From Candidatus Poribacteria bacterium (GTDB taxonomy: Bacteria > Poribacteria > WGA-4E > WGA-3G): a DNA stretch of 64,000 nucleotides. The position numbers and the translations under genes are program-made. The stretch is from assembly GCA_022821965.1 (NCBI GenBank), contig JAJECN010000020.1:216366-280365 (forward strand), read 5' to 3'. The notes under the pieces are model-generated. The model saw only the letters and a program-made list of their open reading frames with translations. It searched no databases and had not been told where the DNA came from. Position 1 is the first letter of the stretch; each line of letters begins with the position of its first letter. Below are positions 52,415 to 61,288 of the stretch, piece after piece.

Positions 52415-55400
52415 ATGAACTTCCAAACACACTGCGACCGTTATCTACAAAACATCCACCGCACACAAACCAACTCCGAGGCAACCCCAGAACTTTCGTT
52501 ATTCCCACACCTCCAAGCCTTCCTTGAAGAACTATCCGTTGACCATTTCGGTAGAGATACCATCACATTCACGCAAGAACCGAGACAACTGGATCAGATC
52601 GGGAGACCCGACTTCATCGCAATGGACGGTTTGCTACCCATCGGCTATATTGAGGCAGAAAGGTACGGCAGAGACCTCGACAATCTCACGGGGCACGCCG
52701 AAACGCAGAATGCACGTTTTATTGAAAACCTTGACAACTTCATCCTCACCAATTTCGTCGAATTCCGGTTGTATACCGATGGAACATTGCGAGCGACAGC
52801 AAGCGTTGATGATAACACTGAAAATTTAGAGACGCTATTGGAACGGTTCCTGAACGCCGGACACGTCCAAATTACCTCTCCAGAAACACTCGCAAGATAC
52901 CTCGCCAGACGAACGCGGGAACTCCAAACACAGATCGCAACCACACTCAGCGATGAAGATAGCGAGATTTATCGGATGTTTTCGGCATTCAAAGAGACGC
53001 TTATCTCTACGCTGACACCGGACGATTTCGCCGATATGTACGCCCAAACCCTCGCTTACGGGTTGTTCGCCGCACGTTGCACACTCCCCAACGCGACCAA
53101 CTTCTCGCGACACACCGCCGCCGAGGCACTTCCAAGATCAAACCCGTTCCTTATCCAACTCTTCTATCACGTCGCCTCACCGACACTTGAGACCAACATC
53201 ACCTATATTCTGGACGACATCGCAACGCTTCTCCGAAACGTCCCGACAGAGATGCTCCGCACGGCTTTCGCTGCCAAAACACACCTCGAAGACCCAGTGA
53301 TCCATTTCTACGAAACCTTCCTCGCCGAATACGATCCGCAGCGACGCGTCGATCGCGGAGTCTACTACACACCGCCACAAGTTATCTCCTACATCGTCAA
53401 ATCTGTCGATAGCCTCCTCAAAACAGACCTAAACAGACCCGACGGTCTCGCCGATGACAACACGCTCATCCTTGACCCCGCGACAGGCACCGGTGGCTTC
53501 CTCCTGACAGTGCTGGACCACATCAAAGAATACGTCACAGAGACCTACGGCACCGGAGAGTGGACACAGTATATCAACGCCCAGCTCGTCAAACGGATCT
53601 TCGGGTTTGAACTACTCGTCGCCCCGTATACAATCGCGCATCTCAAATTGAGTCTGTTCCTACAAGCACAAGGCTGGCAAGCCGATGAACGCCTCCGCAT
53701 CTACCTCACGAATACTTTGGAACAACCAGACGAAATGCAGCCTTCTATACCCTTTGCGGGATTCATCTCCGATGAAGCAAACGCAGCCTTGGCAGTGAAA
53801 CGTGACGAACCGCTCCTCGTCATCCTCGGTAATCCGCCATATCAGCGAAGTTCTGCCAATCCGAGCCGTGACGCTGATAGAAACTTAAATTTCATTGGAC
53901 GACTAATGGAGAATTACAGAAGCGTTGATGGAACACCAATGGCAGAGCAAAACCTTCAAGCGCTGCAGGGCGACTACGTAAAGTTTGTTCGGTGGGCACA
54001 GTGGCGAATTGATCGAAACGGCGAGGGGGTCATTGGTTATATTGTAAACAACGGATTTTTGTACGGTATCATCTTTCGCGGTATGCGACAGAGTTTGATG
54101 AACAGTTTCAACGCCATTTATTGTTTTAATTTGCACGGCAGCAGCAGAATCGGAGAAATTGTACCTGACGGTGAAACCGATGAAAATGTCTTTGATATTC
54201 AACAAGGTACTGCAATTCTGTTGTGCGTTAAGGAACGTGATAATATTGCTCCAGCTAAAATCTACTATGCTGACCTATGGGGAAGTCGAGAGGAAAAATA
54301 CGCAACTCTATCGAATACTGATGTTCAGACTACCACGTGGACAGAACTAACCCCTGATTCACCGTTTTATCATTTTGTGCCACGTCACGATCAACATATA
54401 GAAGAATACGAAATTGGTTGGGAACTAACCGACATCTTTCAAGCAAGTTCAATTGGGATAATAACAGCACGGGACAGACTAACCATTCATAGCACCCCAG
54501 AATCAGTGCGCTCCACTGTTACTGATTTCGTGTCGCTCTCTGAATCTGAGGCACGGGAACAATATAGGCTGCCGAGGGATAGACGTGACTGGCAAATTCG
54601 TCTCGCCCAAGAAGATTTGCAAAATCATCCTGAAGCAGAACGACACATTGTACCAATCAATTATCGCCCGTTTGACATACGGTATACCTACTATACAGGA
54701 CAATCACGTGGGTTTCACTGTATGCCACGATCTGCGATTATGCAGCATCTCCTTACGGATGAAAACCTTGCTCTCTGCACACACCGCATCATTCGGAGTG
54801 CTACTACATGGCAGCATATCCTTGTCACCGACAGAATTACCGATGGCAATTGTGTTTCAAATAGAGATGGTCCCACCCATGTTTTCCCGCTCTATTTATA
54901 CCCAAATCCAGAGGAATTGGGACTGTCAACAGAACGCTCGCTCAACTTCAAACCCGCCTTCCTCACCGCGCTCTCAGAGACGTTAGAACTCCCGCAGACC
55001 GCCCCATTTAACCTCCCCGAAGGTATTTCACCAGAGGCAATCCTTGCCTATATCTATGCAATCTTATATAGTCCCACCTACCGCCAACGCTACTATGATT
55101 TCCTAAAATACGACTTCCCGCGTATCCCCTTACCACAGGACATTGAACACTTCCGTACCCTCGCAACGTTAGGGCAGCGTCTGATAGATTGGCATCTCCT
55201 AAAAGACGTACAGATTCCAGCACTACATCGGTTTGAAGGAGAAGGCGATGGCGTAATCGAAAAAGCGCGCTATCTGGACGGACGCGTTTGGATCAACCCG
55301 ACCCAATATTTCACAGATGTCCCTGAAGAAGTATGGGAATATGAAATCGGCGCATATCAAGTCTGTGAGAAGTGGCTAAAAGATCGAAAGGGCGGGGTAT

Positions 55401-55495
55401 TGCGTCATGAAGAGGTGCGTCAATACCGTGCAATCTTAGTGGCAATTGCCGAGACGTTACAGGTCATGGCAGAGATTGATGCCGTTTTGTGGTAG
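52415..55495 (+). CDS. Type ISP-like restriction-modification enzyme 2 (probable nuclease-defective N-terminus)
   Basis: 1026 residues, related to the gene at 687 in layout though diverged. The N-terminal region has D66-F and the strand IGYIEAE (76-82), but the ExK triplet reads E80-A-E82, so the nuclease lysine is missing. Methyltransferase: motif X GVYYTPPQVISY (315-326), motif I DPATGTGGF (354-362), catalytic NPPY (473-476). The C-terminal recognition part ends 'EEVRQYRAILVAIAETLQVM'. No helicase motifs. It may be a methyltransferase with a dead nuclease, or use other nuclease residues. Flanking: AAA/HNH-WYL operon upstream, coil-membrane protein downstream. Confidence 0.83.
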   Translation: MNFQTHCDRYLQNIHRTQTNSEATPELSLFPHLQAFLEELSVDHFGRDTITFTQEPRQLDQIGRPDFIAMDGLLPIGYIEAERYGRDLDNLTGHAETQNARFIENLDNFILTNFVEFRLYTDGTLRATASVDDNTENLETLLERFLNAGHVQITSPETLARYLARRTRELQTQIATTLSDEDSEIYRMFSAFKETLISTLTPDDFADMYAQTLAYGLFAARCTLPNATNFSRHTAAEALPRSNPFLIQLFYHVASPTLETNITYILDDIATLLRNVPTEMLRTAFAAKTHLEDPVIHFYETFLAEYDPQRRVDRGVYYTPPQVISYIVKSVDSLLKTDLNRPDGLADDNTLILDPATGTGGFLLTVLDHIKEYVTETYGTGEWTQYINAQLVKRIFGFELLVAPYTIAHLKLSLFLQAQGWQADERLRIYLTNTLEQPDEMQPSIPFAGFISDEANAALAVKRDEPLLVILGNPPYQRSSANPSRDADRNLNFIGRLMENYRSVDGTPMAEQNLQALQGDYVKFVRWAQWRIDRNGEGVIGYIVNNGFLYGIIFRGMRQSLMNSFNAIYCFNLHGSSRIGEIVPDGETDENVFDIQQGTAILLCVKERDNIAPAKIYYADLWGSREEKYATLSNTDVQTTTWTELTPDSPFYHFVPRHDQHIEEYEIGWELTDIFQASSIGIITARDRLTIHSTPESVRSTVTDFVSLSESEAREQYRLPRDRRDWQIRLAQEDLQNHPEAERHIVPINYRPFDIRYTYYTGQSRGFHCMPRSAIMQHLLTDENLALCTHRIIRSATTWQHILVTDRITDGNCVSNRDGPTHVFPLYLYPNPEELGLSTERSLNFKPAFLTALSETLELPQTAPFNLPEGISPEAILAYIYAILYSPTYRQRYYDFLKYDFPRIPLPQDIEHFRTLATLGQRLIDWHLLKDVQIPALHRFEGEGDGVIEKARYLDGRVWINPTQYFTDVPEEVWEYEIGAYQVCEKWLKDRKGGVLRHEEVRQYRAILVAIAETLQVMAEIDAVLW

Positions 55496-55593
55496 ATTGT
55501 CTGAATCATGAATTGATTTGACAACAGAGAGCAAATATGGTTTACTATACGTAAGATGACTCCGGCATTTGTAACTAAGATAAGGCGGCGAAA

Positions 55594-56019
55594 ATGAAAT
55601 TAATCCTGATTTCTATCACTACGCTTTTGATTTTTGCAACACCAGTTTTCAGCGAGCTCACTGTAGAGGACCTTGAAAAGATCCGTTCAATCGTCAAAGA
55701 GTCCGAGGATCGTTTGAAGGGAGACCTTAAAGCCTCTGAGGAACACTTGAAGGGAGACCTGGAAAAGACCCATTCAAGTATCAAAGCATCCGAAGAACGC
55801 TTGATGAAACATGTTGATGACAAATTTTCAGAAATGGACAAACGATTGAATATGCTATCTGGGTTTGTGATCGCTTTAATAAGTCTTATTGTTATAGTTG
55901 TCGGCATCCCGCAAGTCCTTATGGTATGGCGTGGCAAGGAGGAACGGACACAAAAGGAGCAGATTCAAGAACTGAAACACGAAATAGAAGCACTCAAACA
56001 ACATATTGCGAGTCTCTGA
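55594..56019 (+). CDS. Secreted or anchored coiled-coil protein with one membrane helix
   Basis: 141 residues. Signal-like N-terminus 1-20 ('MKLILISITTLLIFATPVFS'), a charged coiled coil about 25-85 with internal repeats (EDRLKGDLKASEEHLKGDLE), a hydrophobic segment about 88-110 ('GFVIALISLIVIVVGIPQVL') and a second coil (115-141). Topology is either two-pass or lipid-free anchored. It follows the second type ISP-like gene; a similar coil-plus-helix protein precedes the first one at 384. Function unknown. Confidence 0.65.
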   Translation: MKLILISITTLLIFATPVFSELTVEDLEKIRSIVKESEDRLKGDLKASEEHLKGDLEKTHSSIKASEERLMKHVDDKFSEMDKRLNMLSGFVIALISLIVIVVGIPQVLMVWRGKEERTQKEQIQELKHEIEALKQHIASL

Positions 56020-56031
56020 CCCGAATGCCCG

Positions 56032-56260
56032 GTAGGTTGGGTTGAGTGGAACACAATATATGCAGTCATGCTCCCAAAGTACCTAATACTCCTCAACAGC
56101 ACACTTACGAAAAGCCCCTAACGAAACCCAACAAAACATACACACCGAAGAAAAAAGCGTTGGGTTTCTCTCACCTTCCGGGGCTTCAAGTAGACTGGAT
56201 ATCCAAAAATTTCTGCACCAAACACACCTGATTTTACATGTCCCGTTCAACCCAACCTAC
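56032..56260. mobile_element. MITE-like element, copy 2 (GTAGGTTGGGTTGA ends)
   Basis: GTAGGTTGGGTTGA at the left and TCAACCCAACCTAC at the right are perfect inverted repeats; internal CGAAACCCAAC/GTTGGGTTTC pair as in copy 1 at 9724. Confidence 0.72.
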
Positions 56261-56360
56261 AGACAGATTTTTCTGTTGAATTCACATCCCGCTAACCCAC
56301 ATACGCAGTAATCACATTCTTCACACCAGCGGCGTGTTATGTCTATAGGTGAGATGTGGG

Positions 56361-56409
56361 CTATGGGGAGATTGATGGGGTTTTGTGGTAGGTTGTCTGA
56401 ATCTCGGAT
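56361..56409 (+). other. Remnant of a type ISP-like gene 3' end
   Basis: GAGATTGATGGGGTTTTGTG-GTAG reads E-I-D-G-V-L-W-stop, matching the last eight codons of the gene at 52415 (E-I-D-A-V-L-W-stop), and is followed by the same TTGTCTGAATC. It suggests a lost second copy or recombination scar. The rest of the 56020-56542 gap shows no gene. Confidence 0.45.
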
Positions 56410-56542
56410 TTACAGGATAAGAGGGGATTGGGATTGAATGCCTGTCCTTTATCGTGGGGACTTTCGGATTTGTTGCGTGGTGATACGCAGCAGGAGGTTG
56501 AAAAATATATTTAGTAATTGTTATGTCGGATTGAAAAGGCGG

Positions 56543-57346
56543 CTATTTTCCAGTTAACTGTTTCCAGATGTGCCCATATTTGCGCATGAATTCCAAATAA
56601 TCTGGCAAATTTTTCATTCGGCCGTGCATAAATTGTTCAGCGTGACAACCAATACAGAGCGCGCGGAGGTCTGTTGGTCTATTATATCGTATTCCGAACT
56701 TATGGTGTGCATGGAGAAAGCGTCGCTGGAGCTTTAAATCTATATTACATTCATCACATTTCCACTGTGTTCTTTTACGACACTCCAATGATAGCAGTTT
56801 CCAATTTGGTGGATAATTTGATGGAGGCGCGGTTTCAGGAGAAATCTGAGGACCATATAAATTGTCTGTTGGAGGGGGCTTGTAGTCATCATCTACAGCT
56901 TCAAACCAACTTGCTAAAGGAAAAGTATACGGAGGACAATTGTACTTCAATTCATGCCAACGACAATTTGTACAGATACCTAATCTATATGTTTCTGGCT
57001 CATTGAGATCAAGGTTGCCAGGAGGGAAATTTAGGATGAATTCTCCATCCGTGCGGCGAGTCACAACATAACGGCTATATCTCCCTTCACGTCGCATCTT
57101 TTTGAGTGTTCTGCATTCTACGACGTGATACTTAGGCATGCTGCCTTTTGGATCTCGAATATAAAGGATAACCTTTTCATTCTCATACTCAAGCGTTCCA
57201 TCGGAAGCAATAGTGATCGAATCAAATCCATCAACTATAACATCTAGCGACATATTCAGATCCGGCTCAAATGAACGGAATGGAGCTCCCATTTGAGAAC
57301 GTAAATCATTTAATCCATCGTGTTTCCGAAAATCTGGTAAATTCAA
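56543..57346 (-). CDS. HNH effector of a Zorya-like system (ZorE-like)
   Basis: 267 residues. The C-terminal HNH nuclease has C197-x2-C200, H214-H215 in FLHAHHKFG, N223 and C231-x2-C234-H235 (LCIGCHAEQ). A zinc knuckle C125-x2-C128...C137 precedes it. The N-terminal part is of unknown fold. It overlaps the OmpA-like motor gene by four bases (ATGA), so it is coupled to the MotA/MotB-like pair. Type II Zorya is zorA-zorB plus an HNH nuclease (zorE); this gene fits that third position, though similarity to a known ZorE was not tested. Confidence 0.65.
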   Translation of the reverse strand: MNLPDFRKHDGLNDLRSQMGAPFRSFEPDLNMSLDVIVDGFDSITIASDGTLEYENEKVILYIRDPKGSMPKYHVVECRTLKKMRREGRYSRYVVTRRTDGEFILNFPPGNLDLNEPETYRLGICTNCRWHELKYNCPPYTFPLASWFEAVDDDYKPPPTDNLYGPQISPETAPPSNYPPNWKLLSLECRKRTQWKCDECNIDLKLQRRFLHAHHKFGIRYNRPTDLRALCIGCHAEQFMHGRMKNLPDYLEFMRKYGHIWKQLTGK

Positions 57347-58542
57347 TCGGTCGCCTCCATTTTATTAGAGTTTTCCATAAGCAGCTTAACAACTTTTTCT
57401 AAATCCTCTTTCAACTCAGAAAAATCCGAAAAGGTACGTAGAGAACTAACAATATCACCAACCTGAATATCGGGATTATCACTAATATCCTGGCGAATCC
57501 ACTGGTGCAATTTCTTTACTTTTTCCAGAGGAATGCCCGTTTTTCTCGCTACATCAAATTCCGTCATAAGTTGCGTAATCTCTTCAGTGAGCTTTTCAGA
57601 TTTTGTAACAACTCGAAACTCAACGCGGCGAGATTCTGCTTTAATATCTGTCTTGTCTTCAGTAAGAAGATCCACTGTTCTTTCCAGTTCTTCTACTTTA
57701 TGTTTAAACTCAGGATACTCTGGAAGAATAGCCTTAACGATATCTGATCGGGTAATTTTTTTACTGTTCTTCCAATTCCTAATTTCGCTGCAAATTCGCT
57801 GATACAACCCTGGAATCCTCCACACATGAATATCTATTTCCTCCGCTATAGACAGGTAAGAATTGGCAGGAGTAGGACAATCTTCTTCTAAATTCAGAAT
57901 TAACTGACTGGAAGACAATCCATTCGCGGTTAAATGTTTCTTAATCCAAACCCTATTCTCTGTTATTTCGTGTACCTTAATGTTCAGAACATAATCAAGT
58001 ACGTTTCTCGCCCTATTCTGTGATAGTTCCATGTTCTTAATATAAGCCTCATGAACAGGGACTTGTGATGACCATTCACTAGACGTGTGACCTTCAATCC
58101 GTATCTCTGCAATCCTGTCTCTGTATTTGTCTTGTGCTAGGATTGCAATGTATCGAGGAAAGAAATTCTGTAACACCTTGCTTGCAAAATTTTCCGGGAT
58201 CTCATCAACTCCAATTGGAAAAGGTTGTTTAAAACGAATAGACAGTGTTTCTCTATCCAGATATCCTTTCCACATTCTAAACTGATTCTTTTTACTCGAA
58301 TTTCCTTCAAACTCCTCTCTCAAGTCGTTGGCTAAATCCACCTGCCAATTCTTGTAGGCATCAAGAAGTTTTTGAAGTTCTGATCGAAGCAAAATCATCT
58401 GATCTGCCTCAAGGCGAACGTTCAACATATAACCGATAGCAATAAAGAGAAATATCACCATCAATCCTGTCATTACGTCAGATATAGAAACCCAATGTTC
58501 CTCAGTTTCCTGAACTTTCCTATTAAACAAATTTCCTATCAT
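57343..58542 (-). CDS. MotB/OmpA-like motor stator (ZorB-like)
   Basis: 399 residues. Residues 17-41 form one membrane helix with the charged D22 ('SISDVMTGLMVIFLFIAIGY'), equivalent to the proton-path aspartate of MotB/ZorB. A coil and an OmpA-like peptidoglycan-binding domain follow: EIRIEGHTSS (146-155), 'MELSQNRARNVLDYVLN' and SRRVEFRVV (304-312). About 80-100 residues are inserted between these OmpA motifs. A C-terminal extension (313-399) is helical. It probably couples proton flow to ZorA. It ends inside the HNH start and begins immediately after zorA. Confidence 0.75.
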   Translation of the reverse strand: MIGNLFNRKVQETEEHWVSISDVMTGLMVIFLFIAIGYMLNVRLEADQMILLRSELQKLLDAYKNWQVDLANDLREEFEGNSSKKNQFRMWKGYLDRETLSIRFKQPFPIGVDEIPENFASKVLQNFFPRYIAILAQDKYRDRIAEIRIEGHTSSEWSSQVPVHEAYIKNMELSQNRARNVLDYVLNIKVHEITENRVWIKKHLTANGLSSSQLILNLEEDCPTPANSYLSIAEEIDIHVWRIPGLYQRICSEIRNWKNSKKITRSDIVKAILPEYPEFKHKVEELERTVDLLTEDKTDIKAESRRVEFRVVTKSEKLTEEITQLMTEFDVARKTGIPLEKVKKLHQWIRQDISDNPDIQVGDIVSSLRTFSDFSELKEDLEKVVKLLMENSNKMEATD

Positions 58543-60735
58543 CTATGGATTGTCTCCAGGAATTTGAAGCGAGGGGTTCCCTGCAATTGTTACAATCTCC
58601 CGAAGTCTCTCAGTTAGTGGTTCATAGTCCTCAACAAATTTTTCAGAAAGACTTGCCAATTGAGAACCTAACATAGTTAGGGACTTCCTTAGTTCTTTGC
58701 CAAGTTCTTCATCCAATTTTTCAACTTGATTAACTATGTGCTGTGTACTTCTACGAAGAGTAGTGTCCAATTCGTTATTGGTTGTTTTAATCACGTTTTC
58801 AAGTTGTCCCCGGAGGTCCTTGGTGAGATTTATTAAGGCTTCCCTTTGCTGATTCATGCTTACCTGGGACTGACTAACGGCTGCATCAATGGATGCTGAA
58901 AAGTCCGTGCTCGCTTCGGTAAGTTGTTGATCAATCTTTTCCAAAACGGTATTAATAGTAGTTTGCAATTGCTGTAACTGACTCGTCAGTGCATTCCTTT
59001 GTTCATCCATACTAGTGTAAGAGCGATCAGTAGCTGCTTCGACGGACTCCGAAAAAGTTGTGGTCATATGAGTAAACTCCTCACTAGCGTTTTGCACTGT
59101 AGCCTGAAGACTGTCAATGTGGACAGTTAACGCCTCGCGTTGTTTTTCGATGCTTTCATAGGAATTATTAATCGCTTGTTCAACCACAGATGAAAATTTT
59201 TCCGTGAGGTTATTTAAACCCTCTTCAATGCGTGGGAAAACCTCATCTGTCCGCTGACTCAGATCGTCAAAGACTTCTAATTGATTATTCAAAGTATTGA
59301 GAATAGGATCCAGCTTTTCAGCAATAGAAACAAGGCTCTTGCTTCGGTTTTCAATTATGGTTAATGCAGATGCAAATCCCTCGGTAAGACTATTTAGACC
59401 TTCCTCAATACGAGGGAAAGCCTCATCTGCTTGCTGACCCAACCTGCCGAAAGCCTCTAACTGACTGTTCAAAGTGCCGAGAAGAGGATCCAGCTTTTCA
59501 GTAATGGACACGAAATTTTTACTCCGATCCTCAATTGTAGTTAACGCAGATACAAATCCCTCGGTAAGACTATTTAGACCTTCCTCAATACGAGGGAAAG
59601 CCTCATCTGCTTGCTGACCCAACCTGCCGAAAGCCTCTAACTGACTGTTCAAAGTGCCGAGAAGAGGATCCAGCTTTTGAGCAACAGCAACAAGACTCTC
59701 ACTTTGGTCTTCAATTGTCATTAATGACTGGGCAGCCGATGCTAAAGCCACCCGGGACTGTTCAACACTCTGGGCCGCAATCCGAAATTCATTAGCAAGT
59801 TCATCCATCTGTTGACGGTATTGTTCCTGCCACACGTTAATTTCCTGAACAGCTTCGTTGAGTCGCTTAAAGTTTTCACCAAATTGTTCGTTGATTTTTT
59901 CATTGAACTTATGAACTACCTCTTCAAGAGCTTCAACCAATTTGTCAGTACTAACAGTAACAACTTTCTCGGCAAACTTACGAAATTCATTAATTACTTC
60001 AATGTGATTTTCCGAAAGAGAATTCGTCAAAACTTGCAATTGCGGGCTAATTGCGTCTGGACCTTCCAAGAGAGAGGCTTTAAGGCTGTCAAGTGACTTA
60101 ACGATTTGATCCTGTCCTATTTTTTGTGAATCAATCAATTGATTTTGCTGTGTCGCCAAGTCCAGCAATTGCGTAAAGACCGTGCTTTGATGATCATCTG
60201 CGAGGGAGGCTTTTATACTATTGAGCGCGTCCTGAGTTCGCCTACTTTCTTCTGTTTGCAATTTGAGGAGTGCGGTGAGCGGCTTAAGAAGTTCAGTAGT
60301 TTGTTGACAGAAAAGTTGAGTAATCGTTTCCTCCGCTGGATCTTTGCCCTTAATCATTTGGTAGACAAGTGCATATGCCTTTAGGATAATTGCCGAGCAA
60401 ATTCCCACAAGAGAAGTAAGAAAAGCGAGCTTGAGCCCTTCTATTAACGGTGGAATACTACCTTTAATATTCTCCGTGTCAAAAGGTAGAAGTCCAATAA
60501 AGATCCCGAGGAAAGTTCCGAAAACACCTATAACAGTGACTATTGAAGCGGCAGTATTCGTATACCCATACCAACCTCTCTGCCACCATAGAACACCAAA
60601 CACAGTTATTCCGATAACAATCTGGATAGATACGTATGTACGTGTGAACAGATCTGGAATCAAGAGATTGGCTATTAGAAGAAAAATAACGCCAATACCC
60701 AAAAGCGTTGAAATGCCCGAAATATTTTTTCTCAT
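58543..60735 (-). CDS. MotA-like motor protein with long coiled-coil tail (ZorA-like)
   Basis: 730 residues. Four membrane helices (about 7-27, 33-50, 61-83, 103-124) with a MotA/TolQ-type pair 'VIGVFGTFLGIFIGLL' and 'LKLAFLTSLVGICSAIILKA'. From 130 to 730 is an uninterrupted coiled-coil tail with repeated units ('LDPLLGTLNSQLEAFGRLGQ', period 60 residues). This is the layout of ZorA, whose long cytoplasmic tail transmits the motor signal on phage infection. AAGGAGG lies 4 bases before ATG 60735. First gene of a tight three-gene operon. Confidence 0.78.
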   Translation of the reverse strand: MRKNISGISTLLGIGVIFLLIANLLIPDLFTRTYVSIQIVIGITVFGVLWWQRGWYGYTNTAASIVTVIGVFGTFLGIFIGLLPFDTENIKGSIPPLIEGLKLAFLTSLVGICSAIILKAYALVYQMIKGKDPAEETITQLFCQQTTELLKPLTALLKLQTEESRRTQDALNSIKASLADDHQSTVFTQLLDLATQQNQLIDSQKIGQDQIVKSLDSLKASLLEGPDAISPQLQVLTNSLSENHIEVINEFRKFAEKVVTVSTDKLVEALEEVVHKFNEKINEQFGENFKRLNEAVQEINVWQEQYRQQMDELANEFRIAAQSVEQSRVALASAAQSLMTIEDQSESLVAVAQKLDPLLGTLNSQLEAFGRLGQQADEAFPRIEEGLNSLTEGFVSALTTIEDRSKNFVSITEKLDPLLGTLNSQLEAFGRLGQQADEAFPRIEEGLNSLTEGFASALTIIENRSKSLVSIAEKLDPILNTLNNQLEVFDDLSQRTDEVFPRIEEGLNNLTEKFSSVVEQAINNSYESIEKQREALTVHIDSLQATVQNASEEFTHMTTTFSESVEAATDRSYTSMDEQRNALTSQLQQLQTTINTVLEKIDQQLTEASTDFSASIDAAVSQSQVSMNQQREALINLTKDLRGQLENVIKTTNNELDTTLRRSTQHIVNQVEKLDEELGKELRKSLTMLGSQLASLSEKFVEDYEPLTERLREIVTIAGNPSLQIPGDNP
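59373..59678. repeat. Tandem 180-base repeat inside zorA-like gene
   Basis: Bases 59373-59498 and 59553-59678 are identical (126 bases) at a 180-base period, i.e. 60 residues. A more diverged third unit lies at about 59193-59310. Perfect identity implies recent duplication or gene conversion, which changes tail length in 60-residue steps. Confidence 0.75.
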
Positions 60736-61288
60736 AAAACCTCCTTAGTGAATTTTTACAGCTCGCAAGCATAACATGAGAAAGAAAAAAAGACAACAGA
60801 ATTTTGAGATTCTACTGTCTATCAAACATAGTATTCCTACAAGAAACCGGAAAAATATCGCCCTTACAGGATTGAAAATGGAAACAACATGTTTCTATAA
60901 ATATATTGTTCCTACGGACCTCAAGAGAGAACACATTGCTATATCCATGGTGTCACGTTTTTAATTTCGCGAGTTGCGGCTGATAGAACTCTTTTATGAC
61001 GCGTTGCTGTATCCCTGGTACTTTGCTAGGACTAAGAGGCTCTGCCAGCAAAGACCGTATCTAATCCGCGTCATCTGTCTTATCCGCGATAATCTGCGAT
61101 TCAGACAAAAATAGCACCTATCCCCAAAGATACATTGCTATAAACATATTGCTCCTATGGGGCTTCCTTTATGGTGCATATTGAATTCTACATAGGTGTT
61201 GGCCCTACCGGACTGGGAGAGTGTAGGAGTGCCTTCAATAGATAGGTTGGCCCTGTTTACCATTTAAGAGTCCATCTGCACGTGCTAT
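60736..61288. other. 553-base gap between the Zorya-like operon and the sigma/nuclease gene
   Basis: Holds the zorA ribosome site (AAGGAGG) and an AT-rich upstream region. 61060-61107 is a copy of the TCCGCG repeat (CTAATCCGCGTCATCTGTCT, then CGCGATAATCTGCGATTCAG). No ORF with coding character was seen on either strand. Confidence 0.5.

Noticed and set aside
59193..59678. Repeat block in the zorA-like gene as a CRISPR array
   Set aside because: The 180-base period is coding, with no spacers, and the units are similar throughout.
58543..60735. ZorA-like protein as flagellar MotA or TolQ
   Set aside because: No flagellar or Tol genes nearby, the 600-residue coiled tail is not found in those families, and an HNH gene is coupled downstream.
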